Assembly: GCA_028691515.1 (NCBI GenBank)
Contig: JAQUZE010000011.1
Coordinates: 1 to 34,993 of the forward strand
DNA length: 34,993 nt
DNA from: Bacilli bacterium
Lineage (GTDB): Bacteria; Bacillota_I; Bacilli_A; ML615J-28; CAG-698
Reading direction: 5' to 3'
Below are positions 23,261 to 31,341 of this stretch, in pieces. A program made the translations under genes and the position numbers. Position 1 is the stretch's first letter. The number at the start of each line of letters is the position of its first letter. The notes under the pieces are model-generated. The model searched no databases, was not told where the DNA came from, and was given only the letters and a program-made list of their open reading frames with translations.

Positions 23261-24829
23261 TTGGGAAAATTAAGATTAGATCAAAAGATAATTGATTCAT
23301 CAAGAAATCTTGCTAAGAATATTTCTGATGATATTAAAAAAATGATTGATTGCCATACAACAATAACTGTTGAAAGAGCAATTTGTAGAATACTTGGAGT
23401 TGATGGGGTTAATGATGTTGGGATTCCCTTAGCTAATGTATTGGTAGATTTTGTTATAGAAAAAGGTGATATTAGTAAAGGTATTAGTTATTATTTAGGT
23501 AATGCTTTAATTGAAACTAATAAAAGCATTCAAGAGATTGCTAATTTAGTTAGTTTAGATGAATTGGATATAACAGCACTTAATATAAATTCTCTTGAAG
23601 ATATTAAGAAAGCACTTATATCTTTAGTAAGAGAAAAATTAGAAATTATTAAAAGTAATAGGAAATTAAGAAGTGAGTTATTAAAGAAATGTAAGAAGAA
23701 TACACCAGAATTGTATGTAATAGTAGCAACGGGTAATATTTACGAAGACGTTATTCAGGCTAAATCAGCTGCACGTTGTGGAGCGGATATTATTGCAATT
23801 ATTCGTTCTACTGGTCAATCATTACTTGATTATGTTCCTTATGGTGCAACAACAGAAGGGTTTGGTGGAACATTTGCTACTCAAGAGAATTTTAAAATAA
23901 TGAGAAAAGCTTTAGATGAAGTTGGAGAAGAAGTAGGAAGATATATTAAGTTAGTTAATTATGCATCAGGGCTTTGTATGCCAGAGATAGCTGCTATGGG
24001 AGCATTAGAAAGACTTGATGTAATGTTAAATGATTCTATGTATGGAATATTATTTAGAGATATTAATATGAAAAGGACTTTAATTGATCAATATTTTTCT
24101 AGAGTAATTAATGCTTATGCGGGAATTATTATTAATACGGGAGAAGATAATTATTTAACTACTTCTGATGCTGTTGAAGAAGCAAGAACTGTGATTGCAT
24201 CACAGTTTATAAATGAACAATTTGCTTTATCAGCATATTTAAAGGAAGAGTTACAAGGGTTAGGACATGCATTTGAAATAAATCCTAAATTTGAGAATGG
24301 TTTTTTATATGAAATTGCTAGTGCCTTGGCTGCTAGACAAATTTTCCCTAAAGCACCACTTAAATATATGCCACCTACAAAATATATGACAGGTAATATA
24401 TTTATGGGACAAGTACAAAATGCTTTGTTTAATGTAGCATCAATTATGACTGGGCAAGAAATTCATTTGCTAGGGATGATGAGTGAGGCTGTACATACTC
24501 CTTTTATGAGTGATAGAGCTTTAGCTATTGACAATGCTAAATATGTATTTAATACTATGAAAGATATTGAATCAGAAATTGAATTTAAGAAAGATGGTAT
24601 TATTGAAAAAAGAGCTAATCAAGTATTAAAAGAAGCTCATGATTTATTAGAAAAGATTTCTGAAATTGGTCTATATAAAGCTTTAGAAGAAGGAATGTTT
24701 GCTGATATAAAAAGATCAATTGATTCTGGTAAAGGAAAAGAAAATGTTTTCTTGAAAAACAGTGAATACTTTAATATTATCCAAGATGAAATGATTAAAG
24801 AGTTAAAGGAGGAATTTAATGATAAATAA
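23261..24829 (+). CDS. kamD: Lysine 5,6-aminomutase alpha subunit
   Basis: A 522-aa large subunit of adenosylcobalamin- and PLP-dependent beta-lysine 5,6-aminomutase, which yields L-erythro-3,5-diaminohexanoate for Kdd. The TIM-barrel core contains RCGADIIAIIRSTGQSLLDY, YGATTEGFGGTFATQENF and LMPS-like late segments such as APLKYMPPTKYMTGN and GMMSEAVHTPFMSDRA, all typical of KamD. Length is normal. The start is TTG at 23261 with AAAGGGGAG before it; no earlier start is available because kamB ends one base upstream. The end overlaps kamE by 11 bases, as expected for subunits made in equal amounts. Confidence 0.93.
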   Translation: MGKLRLDQKIIDSSRNLAKNISDDIKKMIDCHTTITVERAICRILGVDGVNDVGIPLANVLVDFVIEKGDISKGISYYLGNALIETNKSIQEIANLVSLDELDITALNINSLEDIKKALISLVREKLEIIKSNRKLRSELLKKCKKNTPELYVIVATGNIYEDVIQAKSAARCGADIIAIIRSTGQSLLDYVPYGATTEGFGGTFATQENFKIMRKALDEVGEEVGRYIKLVNYASGLCMPEIAAMGALERLDVMLNDSMYGILFRDINMKRTLIDQYFSRVINAYAGIIINTGEDNYLTTSDAVEEARTVIASQFINEQFALSAYLKEELQGLGHAFEINPKFENGFLYEIASALAARQIFPKAPLKYMPPTKYMTGNIFMGQVQNALFNVASIMTGQEIHLLGMMSEAVHTPFMSDRALAIDNAKYVFNTMKDIESEIEFKKDGIIEKRANQVLKEAHDLLEKISEIGLYKALEEGMFADIKRSIDSGKGKENVFLKNSEYFNIIQDEMIKELKEEFNDK

Positions 24830-25565
24830 AAATTTAATTCTTCCTTATGGAGATACTTTAAATGATGGAAGAGTGCAAGTGAGTTTTACATTACCAATTT
24901 CTAAAGGGGAGCTTGCAATGCAAGCTAGTAGAGAAGTTGGTGTTAGTATGGGCTTAAAACAGGTTGAAGTTGTGCATATGGAGAAAGTTGATGAAGGATT
25001 TACATTTTTTGTAATTTATGGAAGCTTAAATAATCCTGTTGATTTAGGAAAAATTAAAATTAAAGATGAAAAGAAAAAATCCTTAACAAAGGATGAAATT
25101 GAAGAATATATAACGAATAAATTTGGACGAGATATTGTTGTTGTTGGGGCAACAACAGGAACTGATGCTCATACTGTTGGCATCGACGCAATTATGAATA
25201 TGAAAGGTTTTGCGGGTCATTATGGGCTTGAAAGATATAAGGGAATTACTACGTATAATTTGGGAAGCCAAGTTGATAATGAAGATTTTATTAGATTTGC
25301 GAAAAAGGTTAATGCTGATGTTTTATTAGTTTCGCAAACAGTTACTCAAAAAAATGTTCATGTAAATAATTTAGTTAATTTAGTTGAATTATTAGAAGCA
25401 GAAAAAATGCGACATAAAGTAATTTTAATTGTTGGTGGAGCAAGAATTACTAGAGAACTTGCAAAAGAATTAGGTTATGATGCCGGTTTTGGTTTTGGTA
25501 GTTTTGCTGAGGATGTTGCTACATATTTTATTGAAGAATTATTTAATAGAACACAGGAGAGCTAG
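24819..25565 (+). CDS. kamE: Lysine 5,6-aminomutase beta subunit (B12- and PLP-binding)
   Basis: A 248-aa small subunit of lysine 5,6-aminomutase. After an N-terminal dimerisation region (about 1-100) comes the cobalamin domain. DAHTVG (116-121) holds H118, the expected lower cobalt ligand. K129 in MNMKGFAGHYG is the likely PLP lysine, since the 11-residue gap equals that between the corresponding His and Lys in the clostridial enzyme as I recall it. SQTVTQKNVH and IVGGARITRELA are the other cobalamin-fold segments. AAAGGAGG precedes the ATG inside the end of kamD. Confidence 0.93.
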   Translation: MINKNLILPYGDTLNDGRVQVSFTLPISKGELAMQASREVGVSMGLKQVEVVHMEKVDEGFTFFVIYGSLNNPVDLGKIKIKDEKKKSLTKDEIEEYITNKFGRDIVVVGATTGTDAHTVGIDAIMNMKGFAGHYGLERYKGITTYNLGSQVDNEDFIRFAKKVNADVLLVSQTVTQKNVHVNNLVNLVELLEAEKMRHKVILIVGGARITRELAKELGYDAGFGFGSFAEDVATYFIEELFNRTQES

Positions 25566-25567
25566 AG

Positions 25568-26209
25568 ATGGATAAGATAATTAGTATTGAACAATTTAAA
25601 GGCTTGCTTAAAGATGGTATGAGTATAATGGTTGGAGGTTTTATGGCATGTGGTACAGCTGAACCACTAATGGATGCTATTGTTGATAGTAGGGTAAAAG
25701 ATTTAACTATTATTTGTAATGATGCTGGTTTAAGTGATATGGGTGTTGGAAAACTTATTAACTTTTTACAAGTTAAAAAGTTAATTGCTTCTCATATAGG
25801 ATTAAATCCAACTGCGCAGAAACAAATACTTTTGGGAGAATTGGAAGTTGAGCTTGTTCCTCAAGGAACATTAGCAGAAAGAATTAGAAGTGGTGGTGCT
25901 GGTCTTGGTGGTGTTTTAACAAAAACAGGATTAGGTACTATTGTTGCAGAAGGAAAAGATGTAATTAAAGTTGATGGTGAAGACTTTTTATTAGAAAAGC
26001 CATTAAAAGCTGATATGACTATTCTAAGAGGTTCTTTTGTGGATTCATATGGTAATGTTATCTATTCTGGCACTACAAGAAATTTTAATCCAGTTATGGC
26101 AACTGCAGGAGAGATTGTTGTTGTTTGGGCTGAATCTATGGATGAAAGTTTAGACAAAGAAAAAATAATGACGCCACATGTATTTGTGGATTATATAGTT
26201 AGGAATTAA
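25568..26209 (+). CDS. atoD: Butyryl-CoA:acetoacetate CoA-transferase, alpha subunit
   Basis: A 213-aa family I CoA-transferase alpha subunit. MVGGFMACGTAEPLMDAI near 20-37 is the family's glycine-rich CoA-binding signature. GTLAERIRSGGAGLGGVLT follows near 98, as in AtoD/ScoA. In lysine fermenters this enzyme moves CoA from butyryl-CoA to the acetoacetate released by Kce, giving acetoacetyl-CoA and butyrate. The substrate is assigned from context only. It begins two bases after kamE ends, and the beta subunit starts two bases after its stop. ACAGGAGAG is the ribosome site. Confidence 0.88.
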   Translation: MDKIISIEQFKGLLKDGMSIMVGGFMACGTAEPLMDAIVDSRVKDLTIICNDAGLSDMGVGKLINFLQVKKLIASHIGLNPTAQKQILLGELEVELVPQGTLAERIRSGGAGLGGVLTKTGLGTIVAEGKDVIKVDGEDFLLEKPLKADMTILRGSFVDSYGNVIYSGTTRNFNPVMATAGEIVVVWAESMDESLDKEKIMTPHVFVDYIVRN

Positions 26210-26211
26210 TT

Positions 26212-26865
26212 ATGGATTCTAAAATATTAATTGCAAAAAGAGTTGCTAAAGAATTAAGAGATGGTGATATTGTTAATTTAGGTATTGGTCTTCCAACAAT
26301 GGTTGCTGAGTATGTTCCAAAAGATATTGAAGTTTTTTTTCAATCTGAAAATGGTTTAATAAATTTAGGACCAAGGCCAGAAGAAGACTTAATTGATTTA
26401 GATGTTGTTAATGCTGGAGGAAGTCCTGTTTCTATATTAAAAGGAGGAGCCTATTTTGATAGCGCAACTTCATTTATGATTATTAGAGGTGGACATGTTG
26501 ATGTTACAGTTTTAGGATCTTTGCAAGTTGATGAAGAAGGAAGCATAGCCAATTGGATTATTCCTGGAAAACTTGTTCCTGGAATGGGTGGGGCAATGGA
26601 TTTACTTTGTGGAAGTAAGAAAGTAATTGTTGCGATGATGCATACTAATAAAGGAAGGTTAAAGATATTAAAAAAATGTAGTCTTCCTCTTACTGCAGTA
26701 AAGGAAGTTAATTGGATCTTTACTGAACTTGGCGTTATGGAAATAACAAAAGAAGGTATTGTTTTAAGGGAATATAATCCTAATTATTCAATAGATTATA
26801 TTCAAGAAATGACAGAAGCAAAGTTAATTATTCCAAGTGATATAAAAGTAATGGAAATAGAATAA
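26212..26865 (+). CDS. atoA: Butyryl-CoA:acetoacetate CoA-transferase, beta subunit
   Basis: A 217-aa catalytic subunit of a family I CoA-transferase. GIGLPTMVAEYV (about 24-35) and QSENG with E46, the glutamate that forms the acyl-CoA thioester, are intact. NAGGSPVSILKGGAYFDS and GSIANWIIPGKLVPGMGGAM are further family segments. Size and tandem order with the alpha subunit match AtoDA-type enzymes. It regenerates acetoacetyl-CoA while freeing butyrate, so lysine carbon is not lost as acetoacetate. Start is an ATG right after the alpha stop; the ribosome site is weak, suggesting translational coupling. Confidence 0.9.
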   Translation: MDSKILIAKRVAKELRDGDIVNLGIGLPTMVAEYVPKDIEVFFQSENGLINLGPRPEEDLIDLDVVNAGGSPVSILKGGAYFDSATSFMIIRGGHVDVTVLGSLQVDEEGSIANWIIPGKLVPGMGGAMDLLCGSKKVIVAMMHTNKGRLKILKKCSLPLTAVKEVNWIFTELGVMEITKEGIVLREYNPNYSIDYIQEMTEAKLIIPSDIKVMEIE

Positions 26866-26874
26866 GGTGAATAT

Positions 26875-27288
26875 ATGAATAGTTTAACAATTGATAAAAT
26901 TAAAGTAGGAGATTTTGCAGAAAATAAAAAAGCTTTTACAGAGGCTGACGTATTAGAATTTGCCAGAATTTCTGGAGATTTTAATTCTGCACATATAGAT
27001 GTTGATTATGCCAAAACAACTAAGTTTAAAAAAAGAATTGTTCATGGCTTATTAACTGCTGGTTTAATTTCTAGTTTGTTAGGAATGGAGTTACCTGGTA
27101 AAGGAACTTTATATTTAGAACAAAATTTACAGTTTCTAGCACCTGTTTATTTTAATGAACAAATAACTGCAAGAGTAGAAGTCATTGAAATAATTGATAA
27201 TAAAAAAGTTAAATTAAAAACTACTTGTAAGAATTCAGAAGGAATATTAGTAATTAACGGGACTGCTTTAGTATATCCGCCGAGGTAA
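26875..27288 (+). CDS. phaJ: MaoC-like (R)-specific enoyl-CoA hydratase
   Basis: A 137-aa single hotdog-domain MaoC-family protein. The active-site pair D35 and H40 in SGDFNSAHIDVDYA has the spacing of (R)-specific enoyl-CoA hydratases (PhaJ). RIVHGLLTAGLISSLLG and the late LYLEQNLQFLAPVYF are further family motifs. It would interconvert crotonyl-CoA and (R)-3-hydroxybutyryl-CoA. Placed last in the lysine operon, it could feed acetoacetyl-CoA reduction back to crotonyl-CoA, but this would need an (R)-specific reductase, which is not visible here. Thioesterase-like or unrelated hydratase roles remain possible. AAGGTGA precedes the ATG, nine bases after atoA. Confidence 0.8.
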   Translation: MNSLTIDKIKVGDFAENKKAFTEADVLEFARISGDFNSAHIDVDYAKTTKFKKRIVHGLLTAGLISSLLGMELPGKGTLYLEQNLQFLAPVYFNEQITARVEVIEIIDNKKVKLKTTCKNSEGILVINGTALVYPPR

Positions 27289-27295
27289 ATAAATA

Positions 27296-27327
27296 AAAAA
27301 AAGCACTTCAAATGAAGTGTTTTTTAA
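27296..27327. terminator. Intrinsic terminator ending the lysine operon (bidirectional form)
   Basis: An A-run, CACTTCA (27304-27310), short loop, TGAAGTG (27313-27319), T-run. On the minus strand it also has terminator form and could end the small membrane gene at 27434. A second small palindrome, TTGGTG/CACCAA (27370-27385), lies between them. Confidence 0.8.
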
Positions 27328-27433
27328 AGAGAATAATTTGTTATTATAATAACAAATGCATACTAAAACTTGGTGTTTACACCAAAATAAAATATTTAAA
27401 GTTTTAATAATTTTATAGGGCAAATAGTATTAT

Positions 27434-27667
27434 TTAAATTTCTTTACTTTCTACGCTTTTTTCTTGAAAAAATAAAACTAAATAATAAACTAAAAGGCCA
27501 ATTGCTACAACCTCAATTAAAATCAAGAATATAGTTAAGAAAGTAATAATTGTTGCAAGATTTCCTCCACCCAAACTTGTTGCAGCAGTAATGACAACAG
27601 CAAGAAACAAAACAGCTTCAACAATTACTCCAATTGTGAAAATGCGTTCAACCATTTTTGATTTCAT
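27434..27667 (-). CDS. Small two-helix membrane protein
   Basis: 77 aa, not recognised. Two hydrophobic helices (about 9-30 and 38-66) are separated by a short SLGGGN turn. Ends are charged: a basic start MKSKMVER and a KSVESKE tail. It should sit in the cytoplasmic membrane with both ends on the same side. AGGAGG, eight bases before the ATG on the minus strand, and a TGA-TATACT extended -10 just upstream support expression. It is a lone gene on the opposite strand between the lysine and pilus operons. No function can be proposed. Confidence 0.75.
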   Translation of the reverse strand: MKSKMVERIFTIGVIVEAVLFLAVVITAATSLGGGNLATIITFLTIFLILIEVVAIGLLVYYLVLFFQEKSVESKEI

Positions 27668-27692
27668 TAGAATTCCTCCTCATTGTTAATTT

Positions 27693-27701
27693 AGTATATC
27701 A
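27693..27701 (-). promoter_or_regulatory. Extended -10 for the small membrane protein gene
   Basis: Minus strand reads TGATATACT (27701-27693), a TGn-TATACT extended -10 about 30 bases before the start codon. The -35 region is weak. Confidence 0.4.
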
Positions 27702-27778
27702 TATTGATTTTATAAAGAAAAGCCTTTTTTTATAAAATATATTAATATTTACATTATATTGTGTTTTTTTCTGCTAAA

Positions 27779-27808
27779 TTGACAATTTGTTTTAAAATAT
27801 GATATATT
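27779..27808 (+). promoter_or_regulatory. Promoter of the type IV pilus operon
   Basis: Perfect TTGACA (27779-27784), 18-base spacer, TATATT (27803-27808), with TGA just before it as an extended -10. It implies a leader of about 165 bases before the first prepilin gene. Confidence 0.7.
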
Positions 27809-27917
27809 ATATTATATAATATCTTTAATTTTATTTATAATATTGATACCAGTTATAATTATAAAAAAATATTATCAATTATTTATAAAATATGTGGTAA
27901 AATATAATATGAAGAAT

Positions 27918-27960
27918 AAAAAGGAATTAATAATCAGATATGATTATCATCCTTTTTCTT
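27918..27960 (+). terminator. Terminator-like hairpin in the pilus operon leader
   Basis: AAAAAGGA (27918-27925) pairs with TCCTTTTT (27950-27957). Inside, ATAATCA (27930-27936) pairs with TGATTAT (27941-27947) around GATA. It ends in a T-rich stretch and lies between the promoter and the first gene. It could terminate early transcripts (attenuation) or simply act as a 5' stabilising hairpin. Confidence 0.5.
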
Positions 27961-27980
27961 TATAAGGGGGTAAGTTCTCT

Positions 27981-28415
27981 ATGGTAAATAAAAAAACAAA
28001 TAAGGGGTTTACTATAATAGAACTTGTAATTACACTTGGAGTTTTTGCAATTGTTGGAACCTTAATTACTGGATTAGTAGTAATGGCTAGTAATTTTACT
28101 AAAGAACAAAATATAATATCAAGTACTATGAGGGAAATTAATGATTCTAAAGAAATTATTATTAATAAATTTTCGGAATATGATACGGATTTATATCAAG
28201 TTGTGCTAGAAGAAAATAAAGTTACTACTCTTGATGAAGATTTATTATTAGAGTTTAATGAGGGAACTTTAAATAGTGGAAGTAAAATTACTATTTTAGA
28301 ATATATTGTAAATATAAAATTTGAAAAGTTAAGTGAAAGTAAATTAATTAAATGTACTTTTGTTTTACATGATGATCAAGAATTTAGTTTCTTGATAAAT
28401 AGAAGAAGTGAGTAA
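27981..28415 (+). CDS. Type IV prepilin-like protein
   Basis: A 144-aa prepilin. The short basic leader ends at G9, followed by FTIIELVITLGVFAIVG: F at +1, the key glutamate at +5 (E14) and a hydrophobic helix to about residue 33. The rest is a small hydrophilic domain with no cysteines. It should be cut and N-methylated by the peptidase encoded downstream and built into the pilus or pseudopilus. Size and a single N-terminal helix fit minor pilins; whether it is the main subunit cannot be told. GGGGG before the ATG gives the ribosome site. First gene of the operon. Confidence 0.85.
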   Translation: MVNKKTNKGFTIIELVITLGVFAIVGTLITGLVVMASNFTKEQNIISSTMREINDSKEIIINKFSEYDTDLYQVVLEENKVTTLDEDLLLEFNEGTLNSGSKITILEYIVNIKFEKLSESKLIKCTFVLHDDQEFSFLINRRSE

Positions 28416-28440
28416 TAATTAAAATTGAAAGGATTATATT

Positions 28441-29700
28441 ATGATTTTTGGTGTTGATGTAAAAAATTCTAGAATTAAATTAATGAGAACACAATCACAA
28501 GTTGAAAAAATTGTTGTTGAATATCTTCCTTTTGATGATGAACTTGCTTTAAGAGGAAATATTGCAGAAATGTTTGAGTCTGCTTTATCTATATATGTTA
28601 AGGAACATGGTGATTTTAAATCAACTTCTGTTACTTTGGTTTTACCTAATAATTTAGTTGCTATTGATGCAATAACTCTTCCTACAATGAAAAAGTCAGT
28701 TTTATCAGATGTTTATTCAACAGAATTTAAGACTTTATATAAGAACCATACTAGTTTGCAAAGTAAGAGTTTAGTTATTAAAAGCACTAAAATGTCTACA
28801 ACATATTTGGTTACTATGATTCAAAAGAAAATTATTGCTGACATTGATGATGTTTTAGATAAATATAATTTAAATTTAAAATTAACAACTTTTGCTGCTG
28901 CTGCAACTGCAGATGCAGTAATTGCACTTGGACCAAAAGTTGGTAAACATAATACAATGATTGTTGATGTAAAAAAAGAAGAAACTGAAATTGTATTTTA
29001 TGGAAAAGATATAATTTATGGTTTTTCTTCTCTTCCTTTTGGTTATGATGTTTTAAAAAAAGATTCTGTTATTAATGATAGTATGGTTTATTTTAATGAG
29101 GTTTCAGAGTTAGCAGTTATTAATGCTAAAGAATCTGCTAAGAGTAAATCATTAACAATGGCGATTGATTTAGAGGAAGATGAAGAAGTAAGTAAAGATG
29201 TAAGTTCTGACCCTCAAGTTATGGAAACTTCTAAGACAGAATTAAGTAGAGATGAATTTGTGAAATTAATGCAAGAGGATAGTAAGACAAAAGAAGAAGA
29301 TTTAGAAGATGATGATTTAGAATTAGAAGATATTAAGGTTGAAGAAAGTAAAAAGACTTTAACAAGAAAAATTAAAAAATATCCTAAATTTATGCAAAGA
29401 GAAGAGCCTACTAGTGAGGAAGAATATATTATTGAAAATTTTAGATTGTTTCAAAAAAGAATTTTGTTATATGCAAAACATTGTGAACTTAGTGATTATC
29501 TTCCTAATGTAGATTATGTTTTAGTTCATTTTCCTGAACAATTTATGTTTTTAAATAATAAAGATATTCAAAAAAACAATAAAGATCTGGAATTAAAGTT
29601 CTTTTCTTCTGTAAATGCTAATAATGGAATAGTATCTGAAAACCTTGATTTATATGGAAGTAAAATAGGAAGATTAACTACAAAAAATTCAATATTTTAA
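28441..29700 (+). CDS. pilM: PilM-like pilus assembly ATPase-fold protein with acidic insertion
   Basis: A 419-aa cytosolic protein resembling PilM, the actin-like (ASKHA) component that links the cytoplasm to the pilus inner-membrane complex. It opens MIFGVDVKNSRIKLM, the family's first phosphate loop. VTLVLPNNLVAIDAITLP near 60 and MIVDVKKEETEIVFY near 178 are the next ASKHA strands. Residues about 230-320 form a long, highly acidic, low-complexity stretch (for example LEEDEEV and EEDLEDDDLELED) not expected in PilM, which is normally nearer 340-350 residues. The chain then resumes with an ENFRLFQKRILLYAKH helix. GAAAGG precedes the ATG. No pilN or pilO follows, so its usual partners are not seen. 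Assignment rests on fold-like pattern and context. Confidence 0.7.
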   Translation: MIFGVDVKNSRIKLMRTQSQVEKIVVEYLPFDDELALRGNIAEMFESALSIYVKEHGDFKSTSVTLVLPNNLVAIDAITLPTMKKSVLSDVYSTEFKTLYKNHTSLQSKSLVIKSTKMSTTYLVTMIQKKIIADIDDVLDKYNLNLKLTTFAAAATADAVIALGPKVGKHNTMIVDVKKEETEIVFYGKDIIYGFSSLPFGYDVLKKDSVINDSMVYFNEVSELAVINAKESAKSKSLTMAIDLEEDEEVSKDVSSDPQVMETSKTELSRDEFVKLMQEDSKTKEEDLEDDDLELEDIKVEESKKTLTRKIKKYPKFMQREEPTSEEEYIIENFRLFQKRILLYAKHCELSDYLPNVDYVLVHFPEQFMFLNNKDIQKNNKDLELKFFSSVNANNGIVSENLDLYGSKIGRLTTKNSIF

Positions 29701-29719
29701 AATATAAGAGGTATTTAAT

Positions 29720-30133
29720 ATGAAAAAATATTATAGAAAAAATAAAAATGGATTTTCTTTATTAGAGTCTGTTATTTCTATTTTGTTAATTTCTATTATT
29801 ATGACAGCAGTTCTTTCGACTATTTTATATACTAATTCAATTACTAAAAAAGCAGAAATTAAGATGTATGCGATTAATGAAATTGATAATATTGTAACTT
29901 GCTTTAAAGCAGAAGATTATACTTATTATGAAATGGATGGATTTGTTAATAATCAAGAATTAAAATTTTCAAATGATTATGATTTAATTAATTCTACAGA
30001 GTATTTTTATAAAATTGTTTTAAATGTTATAGAGATTGATGGTGGAATAAGAAGTATTAGGGCAACAGCATATAATAGTGAAGATAAACAAATCTATCAA
30101 ATGGAAAATCCTTATGTTTTAGGAGGTTCCTAA
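29720..30133 (+). CDS. Type IV prepilin-like protein (PilV/GspI type)
   Basis: A 137-aa prepilin. The basic leader MKKYYRKNKNG is followed by FSLLESVISILLISIIM: F at +1 and E at +5 (E16), then a helix to about residue 38. The FSLLE form is common in minor pilins of the PilV/GspI/ComGE kind. A TY-rich acidic domain with one cysteine follows. It should be processed by the operon's peptidase and act as an assembly-starting minor pilin. AGAGG lies eight bases before the ATG. Its stop directly abuts the next start. Confidence 0.82.
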   Translation: MKKYYRKNKNGFSLLESVISILLISIIMTAVLSTILYTNSITKKAEIKMYAINEIDNIVTCFKAEDYTYYEMDGFVNNQELKFSNDYDLINSTEYFYKIVLNVIEIDGGIRSIRATAYNSEDKQIYQMENPYVLGGS

Positions 30134-30505
30134 ATGAAATTATTTAAAAATAAAAAAGGGATGTCTTTGTTTTATGTCATTATTATGATGGCAGTTGTAA
30201 CTGCTCTTTCAAGTGCTATGATAGCAGCAGCTGTGTATAATAATACTCTAGCAAGATTAACTGAGAGTAAATTTGAAAGAAGAATTGAATTAGATCAAAT
30301 TGGTGAAGATTTTCTTGGGGGAATTATTACTTCTGAAAATTTTGAAGAATATGATACAATATATGAAATAATATGGCATTTCGAAACTATTGAAACAGTT
30401 GAAGAAATAGGAATTATTGTAAAAAAGGAAGATAAGAATTTACTTATTGTAAAAATGATAAGTGGAACTACTAATATTACTTCTTGGATATATGGAGAGG
30501 AATAA
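30134..30505 (+). CDS. PilX/GspK-like pseudopilin lacking the +5 glutamate
   Basis: A 123-aa protein starting MKLFKNKKG then MSLFYVIIMMAVVTALSSAM: a class III-like leader with G9 at the expected cleavage point, but Tyr where the +5 glutamate should be. Such loss is typical of tip-type pseudopilins (GspK, PilX). A single hydrophobic helix (about 10-32) leads into an acidic globular part. It probably caps the filament or starts its assembly. AGGAGG at 30121-30126 lies inside the end of the previous gene, so the two are coupled. The identification depends on context and leader form. Confidence 0.7.
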   Translation: MKLFKNKKGMSLFYVIIMMAVVTALSSAMIAAAVYNNTLARLTESKFERRIELDQIGEDFLGGIITSENFEEYDTIYEIIWHFETIETVEEIGIIVKKEDKNLLIVKMISGTTNITSWIYGEE

Positions 30506-30510
30506 AACAG

Positions 30511-31326
30511 ATGGGAACACCTACACTAATTATTATTTATGTACTTTCTGGAATTATTGGACTTTGCGTTGGTAGTTTTTTAAACGTAGTAATTTATCGA
30601 GTTCCTTTGGGAATGAGTCTTGCTAAACCAAGTTCTCATTGTCCCAATTGTCAATATAAATTAAAATGGTATGATAACATACCAGTTATTTCTTATATAA
30701 TATTAAAAGGTAAATGTAGATCTTGTAAAAAAAACATATCTATAAGATACACTATTGTTGAAGTTGTAACTATGTTATTATGGCTTTGTGCTGTTTTAAG
30801 ATTTATTGATGATAGTTATATATTTACTATAATAGCAATGCTTGCTATTGTTGCTTTTATAGCAGTTTTCTTTATAGACTTAGAACATCAAATTATTCCC
30901 GATAGATTTAATATTATGATATTATTACTGGGAGTAATTGCTATAGTCAGTAATATATTTTTTAAAGATAATAGTTTATTAATAGATACAATTCCATGGC
31001 AACAAAGACTTGCTGGATTAGTTTTTGGTGGATTGTTTTTCTTGATATTTCATTATGGATCTATTTTGATATTAAAGAAAGAAGCTTTGGGATTTGGTGA
31101 TGTAAAGTTAGTTGCAGCTTGTGGTTTATTACTAGGAATATATAATTTATTTATTGCAATTTTAGTATCGAGTATAATAGCGAGTGTTGTTTTATTAATA
31201 GTTAGAAAAAAGAAAAATGATAAAAAAGATACTGAATATCCTTTTGCTCCTTTCTTAATATTTGGAATGACTTTTGCTATGTTTTTTGGCTCATACATTG
31301 TTAATTGGTATATTTCACTATTTTAA
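30511..31326 (+). CDS. pilD: Type IV prepilin peptidase
   Basis: A 271-aa multi-spanning membrane aspartyl peptidase (A24 family) that removes prepilin leaders and methylates the new N-terminus. The N-terminal domain has GSFLNVVIYR and the zinc tetrad C44-C47 and C69-C72. Catalytic aspartates are D123 in FIDLEHQIIPD and D197 in GFGDVKL. About seven or eight hydrophobic segments follow the usual layout, so the methyltransferase-type N-domain is complete. The ATG at 30511 has GGAGAGG upstream and starts five bases after the previous stop. A TTG at 30484 would add nine residues inside the preceding gene and is less likely. It should process the three pilins just upstream. Confidence 0.93.
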   Translation: MGTPTLIIIYVLSGIIGLCVGSFLNVVIYRVPLGMSLAKPSSHCPNCQYKLKWYDNIPVISYIILKGKCRSCKKNISIRYTIVEVVTMLLWLCAVLRFIDDSYIFTIIAMLAIVAFIAVFFIDLEHQIIPDRFNIMILLLGVIAIVSNIFFKDNSLLIDTIPWQQRLAGLVFGGLFFLIFHYGSILILKKEALGFGDVKLVAACGLLLGIYNLFIAILVSSIIASVVLLIVRKKKNDKKDTEYPFAPFLIFGMTFAMFFGSYIVNWYISLF

Positions 31327-31341
31327 TAATGGAGGAGAAAA

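Larger units (their letters stand above)
27668..27980. other. 313-base divergent intergenic region with promoters and a leader hairpin
   Basis: Extremely AT-rich spacer between the minus-strand small membrane gene and the pilus operon. It holds a minus-strand extended -10 (27693-27701), a strong plus-strand promoter (27779-27808) and a long leader hairpin (27918-27957). A second TATAAT at 27903-27908 has no clear -35. No ORF or RNA family is recognised. Confidence 0.7.

Noticed and set aside
27370-27385. TTGGTG/CACCAA palindrome as an operator or separate terminator
   Set aside because: Only six base pairs with no proper T-run on either strand; the neighbouring hairpin at 27296-27327 explains termination better.
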